From: Nymphalis io
Lineage: Eukaryota > Arthropoda > Insecta > Lepidoptera > Nymphalidae
Assembly: GCF_905147045.1 (NCBI RefSeq)
Contig: NC_065893.1
Span: 1 to 64,000, forward strand
DNA: 64,000 nt
Direction of reading: 5' to 3'
A program made the position numbers and the translations under genes. How positions within the stretch are numbered: position 1 is the first letter of the stretch; each line of letters opens with the position of its first letter. The notes beneath the pieces were generated by a model. That model did no database searches. It saw nothing but the letters and a program-made list of their open reading frames with translations, and had not been told where the DNA came from. This document shows positions 22,502 to 33,730 of this stretch, piece after piece.

Positions 22502-22798
22502 TGTAAAAATAAATTCTTCGAGGGTGGCGATTATAATTTAAAAAACACCAATTTACTGTCACACAATTTTATTTTAAATCACTTTACACATCAATCACTC
22601 TTAAATCATAATACAATTATAACACGGTTTTCTTTCACAATTATTAGTCCTTAATTAAATCGCGATTACACTTTATGAATGTCACGACTAAGTTGCCTTC
22701 GGGCAGCGTAACGATAAACTGATCTCGAAAAACGTTTGAGACCCTTTTATACTCTTTATTTTATACATATAAATGTGGGTACATCGTAATTTCTTACA
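22502..22798 (-). repeat. 5' LTR of the miniature LTR element
   Basis: 297 bases with the same TGTAA and TTACA ends as the other LTR. As the 5' LTR it would hold the promoter for the element RNA. Confidence 0.85.
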
Positions 22799-23099
22799 CA
22801 ATATAATTTTTTGTTTTATTCAACGCATTAATTGTATAAATACGAAGTATAATTCCATGTTACAGTTTTACAATTAATCAGCTTTGGGAAACTTCTCCCT
22901 CTAGTCCCTCCGCCCACCCACTCTCTCCCGCAAAGTCCCCTTAAGTTTTTTAGATGTATTGCGACGGCCTTTAATTGATGACCATACCTTTAAGTAGTTA
23001 TACAAATAATAACATCTAAAAACAGTTTGAGAAATTGTGAGCCTTTTGTATCCTTAATATATTATAATTATTTTGTAACAATTTATATATTATGTAATA
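22799..23099. other. AT-rich DNA with a short C-rich stretch
   Basis: 22895-22945 is C-rich (CCCTCTAGTCCCTCCGCCCA then CCCACTCTCTCCCGC). No gene is apparent. Confidence 0.4.
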
Positions 23100-23195
23100 T
23101 AAATGTGTAGTTTTTGTGTCTTTGTAATATATGTTAGTTTATGAGATTTTAATTGAATTCAATAAAACTCAAGAAGGCAAGCCTACTTGAATAAA
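23100..23195 (+). repeat. CR1-like LINE 3'-end relic
   Basis: Ends with AAGGCAAGCCTACTTGAATA AAATACA, matching the GCCTACTTGAATAAA end of this LINE type. Diverged. Confidence 0.45.
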
Positions 23196-24059
23196 ATACA
23201 TTTATACAAGTGACAGCAGCAATCACGTATTTTTATATAATGTAATCGAGTATGCTTCTTACTTATATACTTACGCCTAGCCAAAAAGAATGTTTGTATT
23301 TGTATGTTTTTTCTTCAATATAAACGTTTTACCTTTTTCTACCCGTACGAAGTGGGGACGGGTAGTTTGCAATACAAATATCGTTAGCGGAGACAGTAAT
23401 TTTGTTCGCGTTATGCGACGAGCTCTGCGATACGCGGACTGGTTTGCAATAAGATATTTCGCTAAATTTAAACAAGACTTGGAAGTTATATTTAGTTGAA
23501 TGCAGCAATAACATACAAGTCGAAATTGATAAAATCAAAATTATTAAAACGTAGTTTCGTAACGTTTGGGATGGGGAGTTAACACGCAAGTCTGAAACGG
23601 ATGAATGCGGTAAGTCTATGCCTAAATGCAGAAATAGTTATATAATTTCAGGATAGGACTGTCTTATATTTTTGTATTTTTTATTAGGTGATTTCATTTC
23701 CATCAGGTGATCTGCCTGATACTATATATATATACACATATATTTAGTAAAGTTATCAAACAAACAATAATTTTACACAGCAACACTTAAGTTAAGTTGT
23801 GAGATTATGAGAATTAAGCATAATTATGGTAATAGGACGAGTTGCCACATTCGTATTATCGTAATGACACTAGTGACATTATAATATAACGAATTTGACA
23901 ACAATTCCATGTATCTTATGTAGATTAGTAAAAAATATATAATTAATATTAAGGGCAGTTGAATGAATCACTCGTAATAAGAATATATTACTACTCATTA
24001 ATTTTTATTGTGTTATTATTATAATTAACAACTTAATTATCTTATTATTAAAATTAGAT
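23196..24059. other. AT-rich DNA, no gene seen
   Basis: A GC-richer block at 23340-23460 carries open frames on both strands with no family resemblance. Confidence 0.4.
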
Positions 24060-24215
24060 TCTGCGTGCGGCTTCGCTCACGTGTGGGACAGTTATTAGGT
24101 ATAAAAATTTCACGATGATCACTACTCAACCGGAGTAGTTGAGACGTGAAAGCGTAACAAACAAATAAACAAACTCTTCCTTCGCGTTTATAATATTAGT
24201 TAGGAAAACAAAGCG
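24060..24215 (+). repeat. LINE 3'-end relic with CAAACAAA tail
   Basis: Starts GCGTGCGGCTTCGCTCACGT and ends GACGTGAAAGCGTAACAAAC then AAATAAACAAACTC and GTTTATAATATTAGTTAGGA. This layout is common in lepidopteran genomes, from memory, as the end of RTE-type or similar LINEs. The same tail occurs at 8505-8560. Confidence 0.5.
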
Positions 24216-24807
24216 TTACTTGCCCGCAAATTTCTACAACAAACGTTTATATTATTTAGGTATTTGTCCTAAACAAGAGTCGCTTTATTTATGTTAATTT
24301 TAATTCAACACTCATTTAAATGCTACGAATTTGTTTCTCTTAATCTAAATCCTCATAGTGATTATTTTACGGAGACTGTTGGTAGTTTTGATCAAACGTA
24401 ATCTAAGCGAATTACGAGTTCTATCTGCAATCTCGTTGTTATAGATTTTTGTTTTATAAATACAGTTCTCATATTGAAATAAATCCCCATAATTTTTTAA
24501 CATCTATTAAATGAATATCCTCGTACAGAAGCTGTCATTACGTAAAACTATTTAAAATGTCCTAGTGTGATAACATGACGTGTATGCCGATTCAGATTAA
24601 CTGACAGAATGTATTATGTATGACTAATATGTATGACTAATACGTATAAAATTTTATATTTTATGATTATATTTAAAATATAAATTCTTGGTCTTGAGGT
24701 CTTGGTAAAGTTTTAGCATATACAGAAAGATTATACATGATAATAACGACGCCTTTCTGATAGATTTCGCTTACGACGCCAGATCTGAACGGTTACTAGT
24801 AATCTCC
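24216..24807. other. AT-rich DNA, no gene seen
   Basis: No supported feature. Confidence 0.4.
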
Positions 24808-24865
24808 TAGTGAGGCTATAATATAAGCACAGGTAGACACCTGTGCTTATATTATATACTCACTA
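24808..24865. repeat. 27-bp inverted repeat with 4-base loop
   Basis: Arms 24808-24834 and 24839-24865 pair along 27 bases with a single 2-base mismatch; the inner 18 bases (TATAATATAAGCACAGGT) are perfect and the loop is AGAC. It would form a stable hairpin in single-stranded DNA or RNA. Confidence 0.9.
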
Positions 24866-26762
24866 CTATTATATTCCCTCACTCTCATAATCTGATGGTA
24901 CGACAATCCAACTTTAAGCGCAGGACCAATGGCTTATATGTTTTCCGAGGCACGGAAATGTAAACATATATTCAAATCCTGAGCTGCTACTGTCAATTTC
25001 TTGAATTTTATTAATTTATTTATTAACCAAGCAGTATTTATTCTCTATCCTTAGGCTGTCTGAAAGGAATTTGTTTTTAGCAATAAAAATGCCCATTATT
25101 AAACAGTGTACAGATATAAACCTAAAATATTTACCGCGAAATGAAAAGGCAATAAAAATATGCAACGCGCTCCAATATCCTCGCGTGGAATAAAACATTG
25201 TTCCGATACTAATTAAAACCAAACGTTGCGTACATTTTACAGTGCGCAAACAGATTTCCATTTAAACATTTGCAGGAATGTTTACGCCTAAGTAAATAGA
25301 ACAAGCCAAGATTCCGCAATAAATCACACGACGATGTATAACTTTACCGCTGATTATCAAGGGACCTTGTTTATCTTGGGGTCGGTGGGAGGAATCCTCG
25401 GCCTAAGAGTAAGATATCTTTATGCCGGACACATTCATCATAGGATTAGCCAACGTTTGCATGTTTCTCTACGAATAATAAATAAATTATAAAATGAACG
25501 AGATAATAGGACCAATTTCTTAAAATAGAAATTGGTCACATATTGTTTCATGAGTAAAGGCGTCGGTCTGACGATAAAACAGGCCAGAGCGACGAGGGTG
25601 TAACACACATCGAGGGTGTAATCGTCGTGCATAAGTACAAAGTGGCGCGAAACGAGCGCGGCCAGCAATAAAGCTTAAAGTTACCGACGCGCACCGCAGC
25701 GACGCGTTCAGTTTTTGCGGTCGTAGTTATTTTACCACAAGGAAAGTATTCCCTAACGTTGTCTAAAATGAACAAAGATAACCCGATACTTGTTATGCTA
25801 TCATAATTATTATAAGTAAAACACTATGTATGACAACGTTGACAATTCGTTTAAATTTTAATACGTGAAAAGAGGAATATATTTTTGTAACGTGAATAAA
25901 ATAATAAATCACGATTCATAACATTTTTAATAAAAAAATAAAACAAATTCATTTGTCGAACGTCACGCATTGAGCTAAAAAATACACATGAGTTTAAAAA
26001 ATAAACAAAAATGATGACAAAATGTAGGATAAAAAGAGCTATAGTTTAAAGTTATGAAGTAATGTGACGCAACTAATTGGCTGGCATTCAGCTCGATGCT
26101 TATTGTTACCTCAACGCTGGTTTACGGCGGCTGCCGTACGCCAAAAGTTAGCGACAATGATAATTTTAACTAACTACATCTATATAAACAGTCCCGACTT
26201 AAAACCCACTAAAATAACAAGTATTTTCTACGTATGCATTTAGTAATTATAATACAATAGTGACTTTATTGACAAGAGCATTTGTTAAAGCGATTTAAAG
26301 AGTGACATCTAACTTTAATTAGTTAAAGCAATGGAGCGTTTTAATATTCATTTTGAAAGATTATACGAGCGTGGAGTGAGTGGAGTTACTGGCACACAAG
26401 GGAGAATAGATCAAGATCTATGAAAGGCGACGCTCGGTTGCGCTTCCCGGCACTTCCTCTGTGGTATTATGATAATTCGCTTCGTGCCGGCCTAGAGGCA
26501 GACAACATTTACATAATTGTCGCAGGTCAAAGACAACGCTCGAACGTATTACGGTTTAAATGTTGCCTACCAAAAGACGGTTGCCTGAAATAGGTATTTA
26601 AAAATATTTAATATTAAGATTAGAATATTGTAAGTTTTTATGAAAATAAAATACTAAGAAATCAACAGATCGGCATACTGGCACATGGGACGGGATGTAT
26701 AGTACAAATCTGTTGTATTGTTTGGTACAAGTTGACCTTCGACTCTTATACCACCGATATAT
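24866..26762. other. AT-rich DNA, no gene seen
   Basis: Includes a small 11-bp inverted repeat at 25509-25536 (GACCAATTTCT arms) and GC-richer DNA at 25560-25720 and 26060-26160. No recognisable coding sequence. Confidence 0.4.
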
Positions 26763-27050
26763 TTATTCATCATTATCATCATCATCACCCTTTTCGCGGC
26801 CACTGCTGGACATAGGTCTCTCCAATGGCACGCCACTGAGCTTGATTTTCAGCTCTTAATCTCCAACCGCTGCCAGCCACCTTCCGTATATCGTCACTCC
26901 ACCTAGCGGGAGGGCATCCTACGGTACGTTTGCCAAGGCCCACGCCTTATGGAGTGGAGACCACCTCCACTCCAGAACGCGTCTACTCCAACGGTCGTCG
27001 GTTCTGCGACATATGTGTCCAGCCCACTGCCACTTCAGCTTACTAATCCT
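26763..27050 (-). pseudogene. RTE-like LINE, C-terminal end with ATG/GAT tail
   Basis: On the minus strand it reads KWQWAGHICRRTDDRWSRRV LEWR, then after frame breaks WALANV and GGVTIYGRWLAAVG. This is the extreme C-terminus of RTE-like LINE proteins (the WAGH..RR.D.RW..RVLEW pattern). It runs into a (GAT)n-rich tail at 26763-26790, as RTE 3' ends often do. The rest of the element is missing. The related end at 45019-45275 lies on the plus strand. Confidence 0.7.
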
Positions 27051-27380
27051 TATTTATAATATATTTATTACTAAATATTATTGCCTGAAGTGCTAAACCT
27101 ACTTGTAAAAAGTATATTTTGATTTAAATCACGAAATAGAAAATACAGAGAATAAATCTCATTTCCGGCGTTAGAGAAGTCATTAGGATTTTCCATTGAA
27201 AAATTATCACCAGAGCACGTAAATCCGCTGGTCCTTAATATCTCTCTAGCCGTGTCGGATTGTCGTCCCATCGGACTGTGATATATTGCACCTGAAGGAC
27301 ATTAACATATCATATTATTCAAGGACAGGGTCATATAATGCTCTTCTGTTTCTTATAGTTTTCCTAAATACCGAAAGTTC
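27051..27380. other. AT-rich DNA, no gene seen
   Basis: No supported feature. Confidence 0.4.
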
Positions 27381-27458
27381 CGAATTTGTTATGACGTCTC
27401 AGGTACCTAGTAAATAGTGGGCAATATGGGCTTTATTGCCCACTATTTCCAAATTCGG
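27381..27458. repeat. Two-step inverted repeat
   Basis: Inner arms 27412-27426 and 27434-27448 (AAATAGTGGGCAATA and its complement, 15 bp perfect, 7-base loop). Outer arms CCGAATTTG at 27381-27389 and CAAATTCGG at 27450-27458. Confidence 0.85.
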
Positions 27459-28268
27459 TCCAAATTCGGTAAATCACTGCTGATTTTGGTGTGCTTAATT
27501 TTTGTTTATAATTTATCTGATTGCGACGTAGTACATGCACTAAATATAATTCTGCCACACGTGTATCCTAAAACACGCTGTAGGACAGGGTGGTGGAATT
27601 GGTGCACTAAGCCTCATACCTTCTGCTTAAGAGAAGAAGAGAACTTTACCAAACAGTAGGATAGTATTGTGCGGTTACTTTAGATACTTAGTACGTCAGC
27701 TATCCAACTTATCTCATAATGTTTCTTGTTAATCATTTCAAAGCAGTAGCGACTTAGACTAAGCGCTTAGATATTTCTCAGAAATTCCAACTCCCGTCTT
27801 CATGAACTTTATACCATCTGCAATATTTAACAAGCGGCTAATATCTTACAACAACTGGAAAGGAGTACGGTTCGAACTAGAATGAAAGCGATACAATTTT
27901 AATGTACGTTAACATTAATTTGTAATATTTTTAATTTTATAAATTATTTTCTATCGCAAGTAGAATTATTGGTAACTGACAATAAAAAAATCATCAAAAG
28001 CATCTTACAATACTATTTATATAATTATTTATTTTACATGTAAATAAGATTTTATTCAGTTAAAATTTTGGACAAGCATTACAAAATGTTCACTTGCTTA
28101 ATTTCTATTTGTATTTCATATCAAACTGGTCATAAAACGTAGAATCCCACGTACTCGAGTGGCATGAATGGAATGAAAAAATTGCGCCCTGTTATCTTAC
28201 CAAATGAAGCACATAAAACATTAAGATTATAAAAGATTATTGACAAAACACAATTTTCATATATAATA
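27459..28268. other. AT-rich DNA, possible SINE scrap
   Basis: 27588-27650 (GGTGGTGGAATTGG..., CATACCTTCTGCTTAAGAGA) weakly resembles the 3' part of SINE family B. The open frame over 27417-27659 crosses the hairpin and is not recognised. Confidence 0.35.
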
Positions 28269-29485
28269 TTAGGTCCTTACATATGAAATTGGCGTTTTGT
28301 ACGGTAGGAATATAAAGACATTTTTTTTTTTGTAAAATAAATTAATTAATCAAATTTGCACCGTTGTTATATATAGTTCATTGATCCTTTTACTAAAAAA
28401 ACCATGGGGGCGAGAATCAATAAACTCTTTGAAGGCGGTTTGGACTGCCGCATCGGAGTTGAATTTTTTTCCTTGTAAGAATTTGTCCAAATTCCGGAAA
28501 AATGGTAATCTCTTGGAGCAAGATCCGAGGATTATGGTGGATGTCGCAGAAATTCCAATTGTAGCTCATCTAACTTAGTAGTTGTTTGTTGTGCAGTGTG
28601 TGGTCTTGCGTTGTCGTGAAGCAGCAGTGGCCTTAAGCGATTGACCAATCTCGGTTGTTTAGCAGCTAGTTCTTCCATCATGGTTGGCAGTTGCCAACAA
28701 TAAATATCTGCCGTAATCGTTTGGACAGATTTTAAAAGCTGTAGTGAACGACACCGGCGCTAATCCACCAAACACTCACAAGTAACTTTTTCTGAGTCAA
28801 TTTTCGTTTAGGGCAGAATTTGGCTGGGTCTCCAGGGTTCAGCCATTGCGACGAGCGCTTTCGATTATCGTACAGTATCCACTTTTCATCACAAGTAATT
28901 ATTCGATTTAAAATCCCTTTATTATTGTGTCGTTTGAGCAAAGTAACACAGCGGTCGACGCGTGTTTGCAAGTTCGATTCACTCAATTCATGAGGTACCC
29001 ATCGTTCAAGTTTTTTTACTTTCCCGATTTGCTTCAAGTGGATTAATATAGTTTTATCACTTACCCCGAAGCCTGCAGCTATCTCTGAATTGTTTTGTGA
29101 AGGATCCGCTTCCACAATAGGCTTTAATTCTTTATTATCCACTGTGGCCTCCGGCCATCCATGGGGATAGTTCTGAAGGTTGAAATTTCCAGAACGAAAA
29201 CTTTGAAATCAAAAACGTACCGTGCTTTCTTTAGCGACACCAGCGCCGTACACATCATTAATCCTTCGAGCTGTTTCTGCAACACTGGTGCCACGGTAGA
29301 ACTAACGGTAGAATAATGAGGAAAAAACAAATGAATGATTGTTTTCAAAACTCAATTGTACCAGCTAAATGAATTTATAAATTTGAATTTGAAATTCTTA
29401 ACCAAAGAGGAGATATTTCAGATCAAAGTGGTCAGTACGACAAAACGCTAATTTTCTAACCTATATATAGGACCTCAGGACCTAA
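28269..29485 (-). mobile_element. mariner element, inactive, copy 1
   Basis: Bounded by TTAGGTCCTTACATATGAAA at the left and the complement of TTAGGTCCT at the right, with TA on both sides (28267-28268 and 29486-29487), as expected for Tc1/mariner insertion. The right terminal repeat carries a small extra segment before the shared TTAGCGTTTTGT part. The transposase frame runs on the minus strand and is broken in several places. Copy 2 at 49175-50250 lies in the opposite orientation. Confidence 0.9.
28380..29348 (-). pseudogene. mariner transposase, frame-broken
   Basis: A DDE/D transposase that would cut and paste the element. The best-kept block is 29142-28732 (136 residues): helix-turn-helix region with IAAGFGVSDKTILIHLKQIG, the mariner signature WVPHEL, and the first catalytic Asp in IITCDEKWILYDN. 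Further on, in another frame at about 28590-28640, comes HDNARPHTAQQ (second catalytic Asp). HPP and DLAPRDY follow at about 28515-28550; the last Asp gives the D34D spacing typical of mariner. A TAA replaces the usual Tyr of HPPYSPD. The N-terminal region at 29348-29143 is frame-shifted. No activity is possible. Confidence 0.85.
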
Positions 29486-30170
29486 TATATATGTAATAAA
29501 TACTAGTATTTAGTATGTAGTAAAGTTATATATACATATATAGTATGTAATATTGTAAGTTTATATGGCAGATATTTTGATCAAATGAAATTTTTATACT
29601 ATATTGTATTGTCACAAGCACATGTGTTTGTAAAATTTTAGCGACATTTGTTTTGAGAACTGCAAAATTCTGTAACAATATTTGATCTTAAATCAAACTT
29701 ACAATCAATTCTCATAGATTCACTCTTACAAAATTAAATTTAACACTGCACATACATTTGTAACAAAACTAAATCCTATCTTACACAAATTAGAGTAAAT
29801 AAGTATGATACAATTAATACTTAATTGGGAGACAATTAATTTAATAATATATATATATATATATTAATCTTACACACGTCCGCCACTTGCATCGTCAAAC
29901 TAAAAGTGAGTAAAATTAACACCATTCGACCTCGACTAATACAATACTTCATGTAATTACAATAAGAAATTATAAACTTGAGTGGTTGGTTGATTGAGTG
30001 ACGAAATCGTGGCAATCATCACCTGTAGGTGATGAAACCCAAGGCCGCGTGGTATCACTTCGCCATTTATATGACCATTGCCAATACTGCCACCTCCATT
30101 TTGCAAATAGGCCACGCCCATTATTAAAGTTGTACGATGGCATGTGCATTCAAAGAGTTGAAAAAATTGA
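29486..30170. other. AT-rich DNA, no gene seen
   Basis: Contains an AT run at about 29849-29868. The part after 30000 may belong to the transposase relic that follows. Confidence 0.4.
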
Positions 30171-30470
30171 CGAAACCCCAGATTTACAATCAGTCAGCAC
30201 AACGAAGGCTTACTTAGTTTTCTGTGGACAAGGTGCTTGCCGAACATCGGCACGCTGTGTTGCGATTGCCACCATATGGTCCACATTTGAATCCAATTGA
30301 AAATATTATATAGTCTCAACTGAAAGGCCATGTAGCCGATAGAAACGTGGATATGAATTTAACGACAGTAAAAAAAAAATTGACTGAAAAAATAAACATG
30401 ATGGATCACATGGCTGAACAATGAAAAACGGCTTATTGACGGGTACAATACTAATTATGTTAAACATTCG
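30171..30470 (+). pseudogene. Diverged DDE transposase C-terminus
   Basis: From about 30258 the frame reads LRLPPYGPHLNPIEN, a stop, then SQLKGHVADRNVDMNLTTVK and KKLTEKI. The LPPY..xLNPIE block with a following W/x-LK segment is the end of the catalytic core in Tc1/mariner-superfamily and related DDE transposases; the Glu of NPIE is the usual third acidic residue. Upstream homology is too decayed to place. It is unlike the mariners at 28.3 and 49.2 kb, so it is a separate family. Confidence 0.5.
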
Positions 30471-31628
30471 ATTTGGTGATTAGAGGTTATGATCACGTGA
30501 CATCTTATTTTTTTTTAACAATATATATGGAACCATTATCCTTAAATCCATACATATATAGATAGTAAGAACATAATATTATTTGTGACACTTCCTAACC
30601 AGAGCGGGTTTATGAAAAGATGATCCAATTTTCCTCGGGATAAACTGCGGCTCATTGTAATAATTGTCTGAGCTAAAAGGCTGTGACCAGAATAACAAGT
30701 TGATTCGGTCACGTGTCTCTTGATGTGTTTCTGTATTACGTCAACTTGCGGTGGTCACGTGACTGTTGAACAACGACACGCACTTTACGACGCGATCGCC
30801 ACTCGAATTTTAAGACCACGGATCTTACAACTTTTTTATATCTTAAGGGCTCTTTATGAATCCAATAAACCCATACAAAAAAAGGAAAAGCCATCATTAT
30901 TATTGATTTCATATCTTGTGACAGACTCTTGAAATCTGTCTCAACCTTTAAGCCATACAAAGAACCTCTAAATATATGAAATTTAAAGTGGCTCTAGAAC
31001 GACATCGAGTCAATATACCCTCTCCAAGTCACTTCCGACTTTAGAAAAATGAATTTATTTTTAGCTCGCTACGTTCCTCTGTCTCGTGTAGAAGCTCTTA
31101 GACACGTCAGCCCTCGAGCGGAGAAAGCCGCGAGATATCTCGCTAGCCGTTTGTACCGCTAACTAACGCTCCCGCGCTGTGGCTCTCCGCTTTACTATCA
31201 ACTGCGGAAACTTTCAACAGTTTTTCCGCTACACTACATTAATCATGTAAAAGGAAAGATGAAAACTATAAGAAAAAAACTATATCGACATACTGGTAAC
31301 ATTAATAAAATAGTGTTGTGTCTAATGCTCTAATCAAGTCTAATGTTTCTATACATTAAAATGATATTTAATCTTAGAGTTTTATTAGTATAAAAAACAA
31401 CTACTTGTAAAAGCTTTTTTTGTACAATATTATAACATGAATGAAAAATCTAAAATTGGTTGCTATTATTGGTACCAATGTAGTCTTGTGGAATACAATT
31501 GATTGTGACGTAGAGAATTATACTTTCACGGTCTTGTTTTCATACTAATAATTTATTTCTATATAAGGTAATACTATGTTTGTTCCTAAAGCTTTATATT
31601 CTTTGCTGCCGAGTACTGTACAGTAGAG
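30471..31628. other. AT-rich DNA with one GC-rich patch
   Basis: 31070-31220 is CpG-rich (TCGAGCGGAGAAAGCCGCGA, TCCCGCGCTGTGGCTCTCCG) with no long open frame. It may be an old repeat or a regulatory patch; I cannot tell. Confidence 0.35.
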
Positions 31629-31920
31629 ATTTTTTTTTTTAAGAATAGGAAGGTGGACGAGCATATGGACCACCTGATGGTAAGTGGTCACCAAACGCCC
31701 TTAGACATTGGCATTGTAAGAAATGTCAACCATCGCTTATAGCCAATGCGCCACCAACCTTGGGAACTAAGATTTTATGTCCCTTGTGCCTGTAATTACA
31801 CTGGCTCACTCACCCTTCAAACCGGAATACAACAATATCAAGTATTGCTGTTTTGCGGTAGAATATCTGATGAGTGGGTGGTACCTACCCAGACGAGCTT
31901 GCACAAAGCCTTACCACCAG
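31629..31920 (-). repeat. SINE-like copy (family A), nearly complete
   Basis: Starts with a T-run (the A-tail on the minus strand), then AATAGGAAGGTGGACGAGCA and GGACCACCTGATGGTAAGTG. It ends TCTGATGAGTGGGTGGTACC, ACCCAGACGAGCTTGCACAA, AGCCTTACCACCAG. It is very close in sequence to the copy at 59312-59640. The family has no coding capacity; its 5' end lacks a clear tRNA box, so SINE-like is a working label. Confidence 0.9.
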
Positions 31921-31949
31921 TAAAAGTATCCTGAATAAAAGATCCTGAA

Positions 31950-32030
31950 AGATATCCTGTGAGAAAATAAATCTAAACTCGCCGTAGAACACGATCGGGT
32001 CCGAAAGTGATATGCAACATTGACTACAAT
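31950..32030 (+). repeat. Fragment of unclassified repeat family C
   Basis: TGTGAGAAAATAAATCTAAA then CTCGCCGTAGAACACGATCG matches the end of the copies at 32240-32435 and 37750-37925 (GAGAACA..., AACACGATCGTGAAATGTCA). Confidence 0.5.
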
Positions 32031-32239
32031 TTTTATAACATTTAAAGTCAAAAAAAGATAAGAATAATAAATATATGAAATTCAATATCATAGATTCCAT
32101 AAACCTTCCTTTTATTATGAAATAACTTATTTAGCTTCCCAGTACTTACGTTGGGAGAACGCAACACAGCTGTCGTTTCAGCAGTCTTTTGCGCTACTTG
32201 TATGAACATGTTAAAGCTAGGGTTCAGAATTTTAGTTTC

Positions 32240-32435
32240 ATTGCAGGCTATCATTGAGGATGTATCGAGGTAAAAGGATCATCGCTAAAATTGTCTAAGG
32301 TACGTGGGTGCATTTTATTGTTACTGCCTTCAACAGATGCGTGATCCCTCATATATATGTTAATAAGCGGGGACGGTATTCTGTGAGAACAATCTTAAAA
32401 CTAAACGTAAAACACGATCGTGAAATGTCAGATAG
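32240..32435 (+). repeat. Unclassified repeat family C, plus copy
   Basis: Shares with 37750-37925 (minus) the blocks AAGGATCATCGCTAAAATTG, GGTGCATTTTATTGTTACTG, ACGGTATTCTGTGAGAACAA and AACACGATCGTGAAATGTCA in the same order. No coding sequence is visible. The family is not one I can name. Confidence 0.75.
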
Positions 32436-33539
32436 TGTTACATTGACTATATAATTAAATCATTAAATGATGAGGAAGCGCTCCATCGATTAGGGATCAT
32501 CAAATTAAAATACACTTAAAATTTGTAGAGACATTGTGGTTATCGAGAAACTGACTGGATGCGAGACTTGGATACGGGATCCATAGCTGTTTATATAGAA
32601 ATACACAGTAAAACATTAAATGTATATAATATAATATAATATAACAGTATATAATGAAAAATATTTTAACTGGAGTGAAATGAAAAAATGGTACAGATAT
32701 ACAGCCTGGAGATATATATATATATACATAATAGAACTAATATATTGATATGTCTACAGCAAAATATAAAATAAAATGTTACATCACTAATATTATATAA
32801 ACTAAAAGCTTTACCCACAAAGCGATTGTATGTAAATTGGAAACATTTCGAAATGTACATAGTTTTATCGGACACATTACTTACGCAAATAGCTGGATTT
32901 TCTGATTCCGAGTGAGCGAGTTTTAATGGGAGGACTCAGAAAGAATGATAAATCACTGCGAAGGACTCCTGGGAGATACCGAGATGTTACTTAGAGACAG
33001 AAATTCTTTGATAGCGGTTATTCTAAGCTCTAAATAAATTATCATATTAAACAAAATTCAATTAAATGTTGTAATGTGCCCTAGACATGTCCATCGGTCG
33101 TAGAGCTTAGAACACGTTGTACACGTCTGGATACGTGATGCACAGCTATTCATCATTTATTGTAACAGTAAGTCTGTTATAATATGTTCTTTGTATTGCT
33201 ATCTTCTGGTTTGAATGGTCGGTGACTCAGTATAATACGATAAATCTGAACTTCGTTTTGGATCCCAATGAATGCATGTGCATCATACATTAATGGTGTA
33301 ATGAGTGATTTTCATTTCTCAGTCCTGGTGAAGCATAATCACTAGGCACCCTGAGCGTCTGACTTTTATTGCCATTATTGCTTTTTTAAAACTTTAAGCG
33401 AGAGCTGTATAATTATTAGTAGTTTTTAAATTGTGTTTTATTCAGTATGGCGAAAGCAATCAGATATAAGCAGGTTAAAATATAAAAAATACGATTATGC
33501 ACATATATCCTTTGCAAAAATATAACATAACAAGATTGC
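32436..33539. other. AT-rich DNA, no gene seen
   Basis: Two similar phrases, TTGGATACGGGATCCATAGC (about 32568) and CTGGATACGTGATGCACAGC (about 33127), hint at a diverged direct repeat. A (TA)n tract lies at 32697-32707. Confidence 0.4.
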
Positions 33540-33730
33540 GTGCTTGTCAGTTAAGTTGACAGTGCGCTGTCGGACGCCGCTACACATAATTACAGGCCGT
33601 CGAGCAGACGTAAGTCCGTCGGACGCACGAGGGTTAATGTTTAATCGCACGCCGCGTGCCACGTCACACGGTGAAGACGAGCTAACAATGCAAACAGTGC
33701 CTGTTACTAGCTTTAATCTCCGCCTTTAAT
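33540..33730. other. CpG-rich patch, identity unknown
   Basis: About 190 bases clearly richer in GC and CpG than the surrounding DNA, with an open frame of 61 codons (33544-33729) that resembles nothing I know. It might be a promoter, an exon or an old TE piece. Confidence 0.3.

Larger units (their letters stand above)
20978..22798 (-). mobile_element. Miniature LTR retrotransposon with internal minisatellite
   Basis: Two direct repeats of ~300 bases (20978-21278 and 22502-22798) start TGTAA and end TTACA, as LTRs do. On the minus strand the right copy is the 5' LTR. It is followed by a primer-binding site (22485-22497), then an ATG at 22470 opening a gag-like frame that is broken and lost near 22020. 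Next comes a 20-bp minisatellite (about 21395-21975), then the 3' LTR. No protease, reverse transcriptase, RNase H or integrase is present, so the element is non-autonomous. The gag resembles Ty3/gypsy-type gag. No matching 4-6 bp target duplication is seen (TCAGT on the left, CAATA on the right), so it may have formed by recombination or lost its flanks. Confidence 0.75.

Noticed and set aside
27417..27659. 80-codon open frame as a small secreted protein
   Set aside because: It begins inside a hairpin and its later part may be SINE-derived. No family resemblance.
33544..33729. 61-codon open frame in a CpG-rich patch as a coding exon
   Set aside because: No splice signals that I can support, and no similarity to a known protein.
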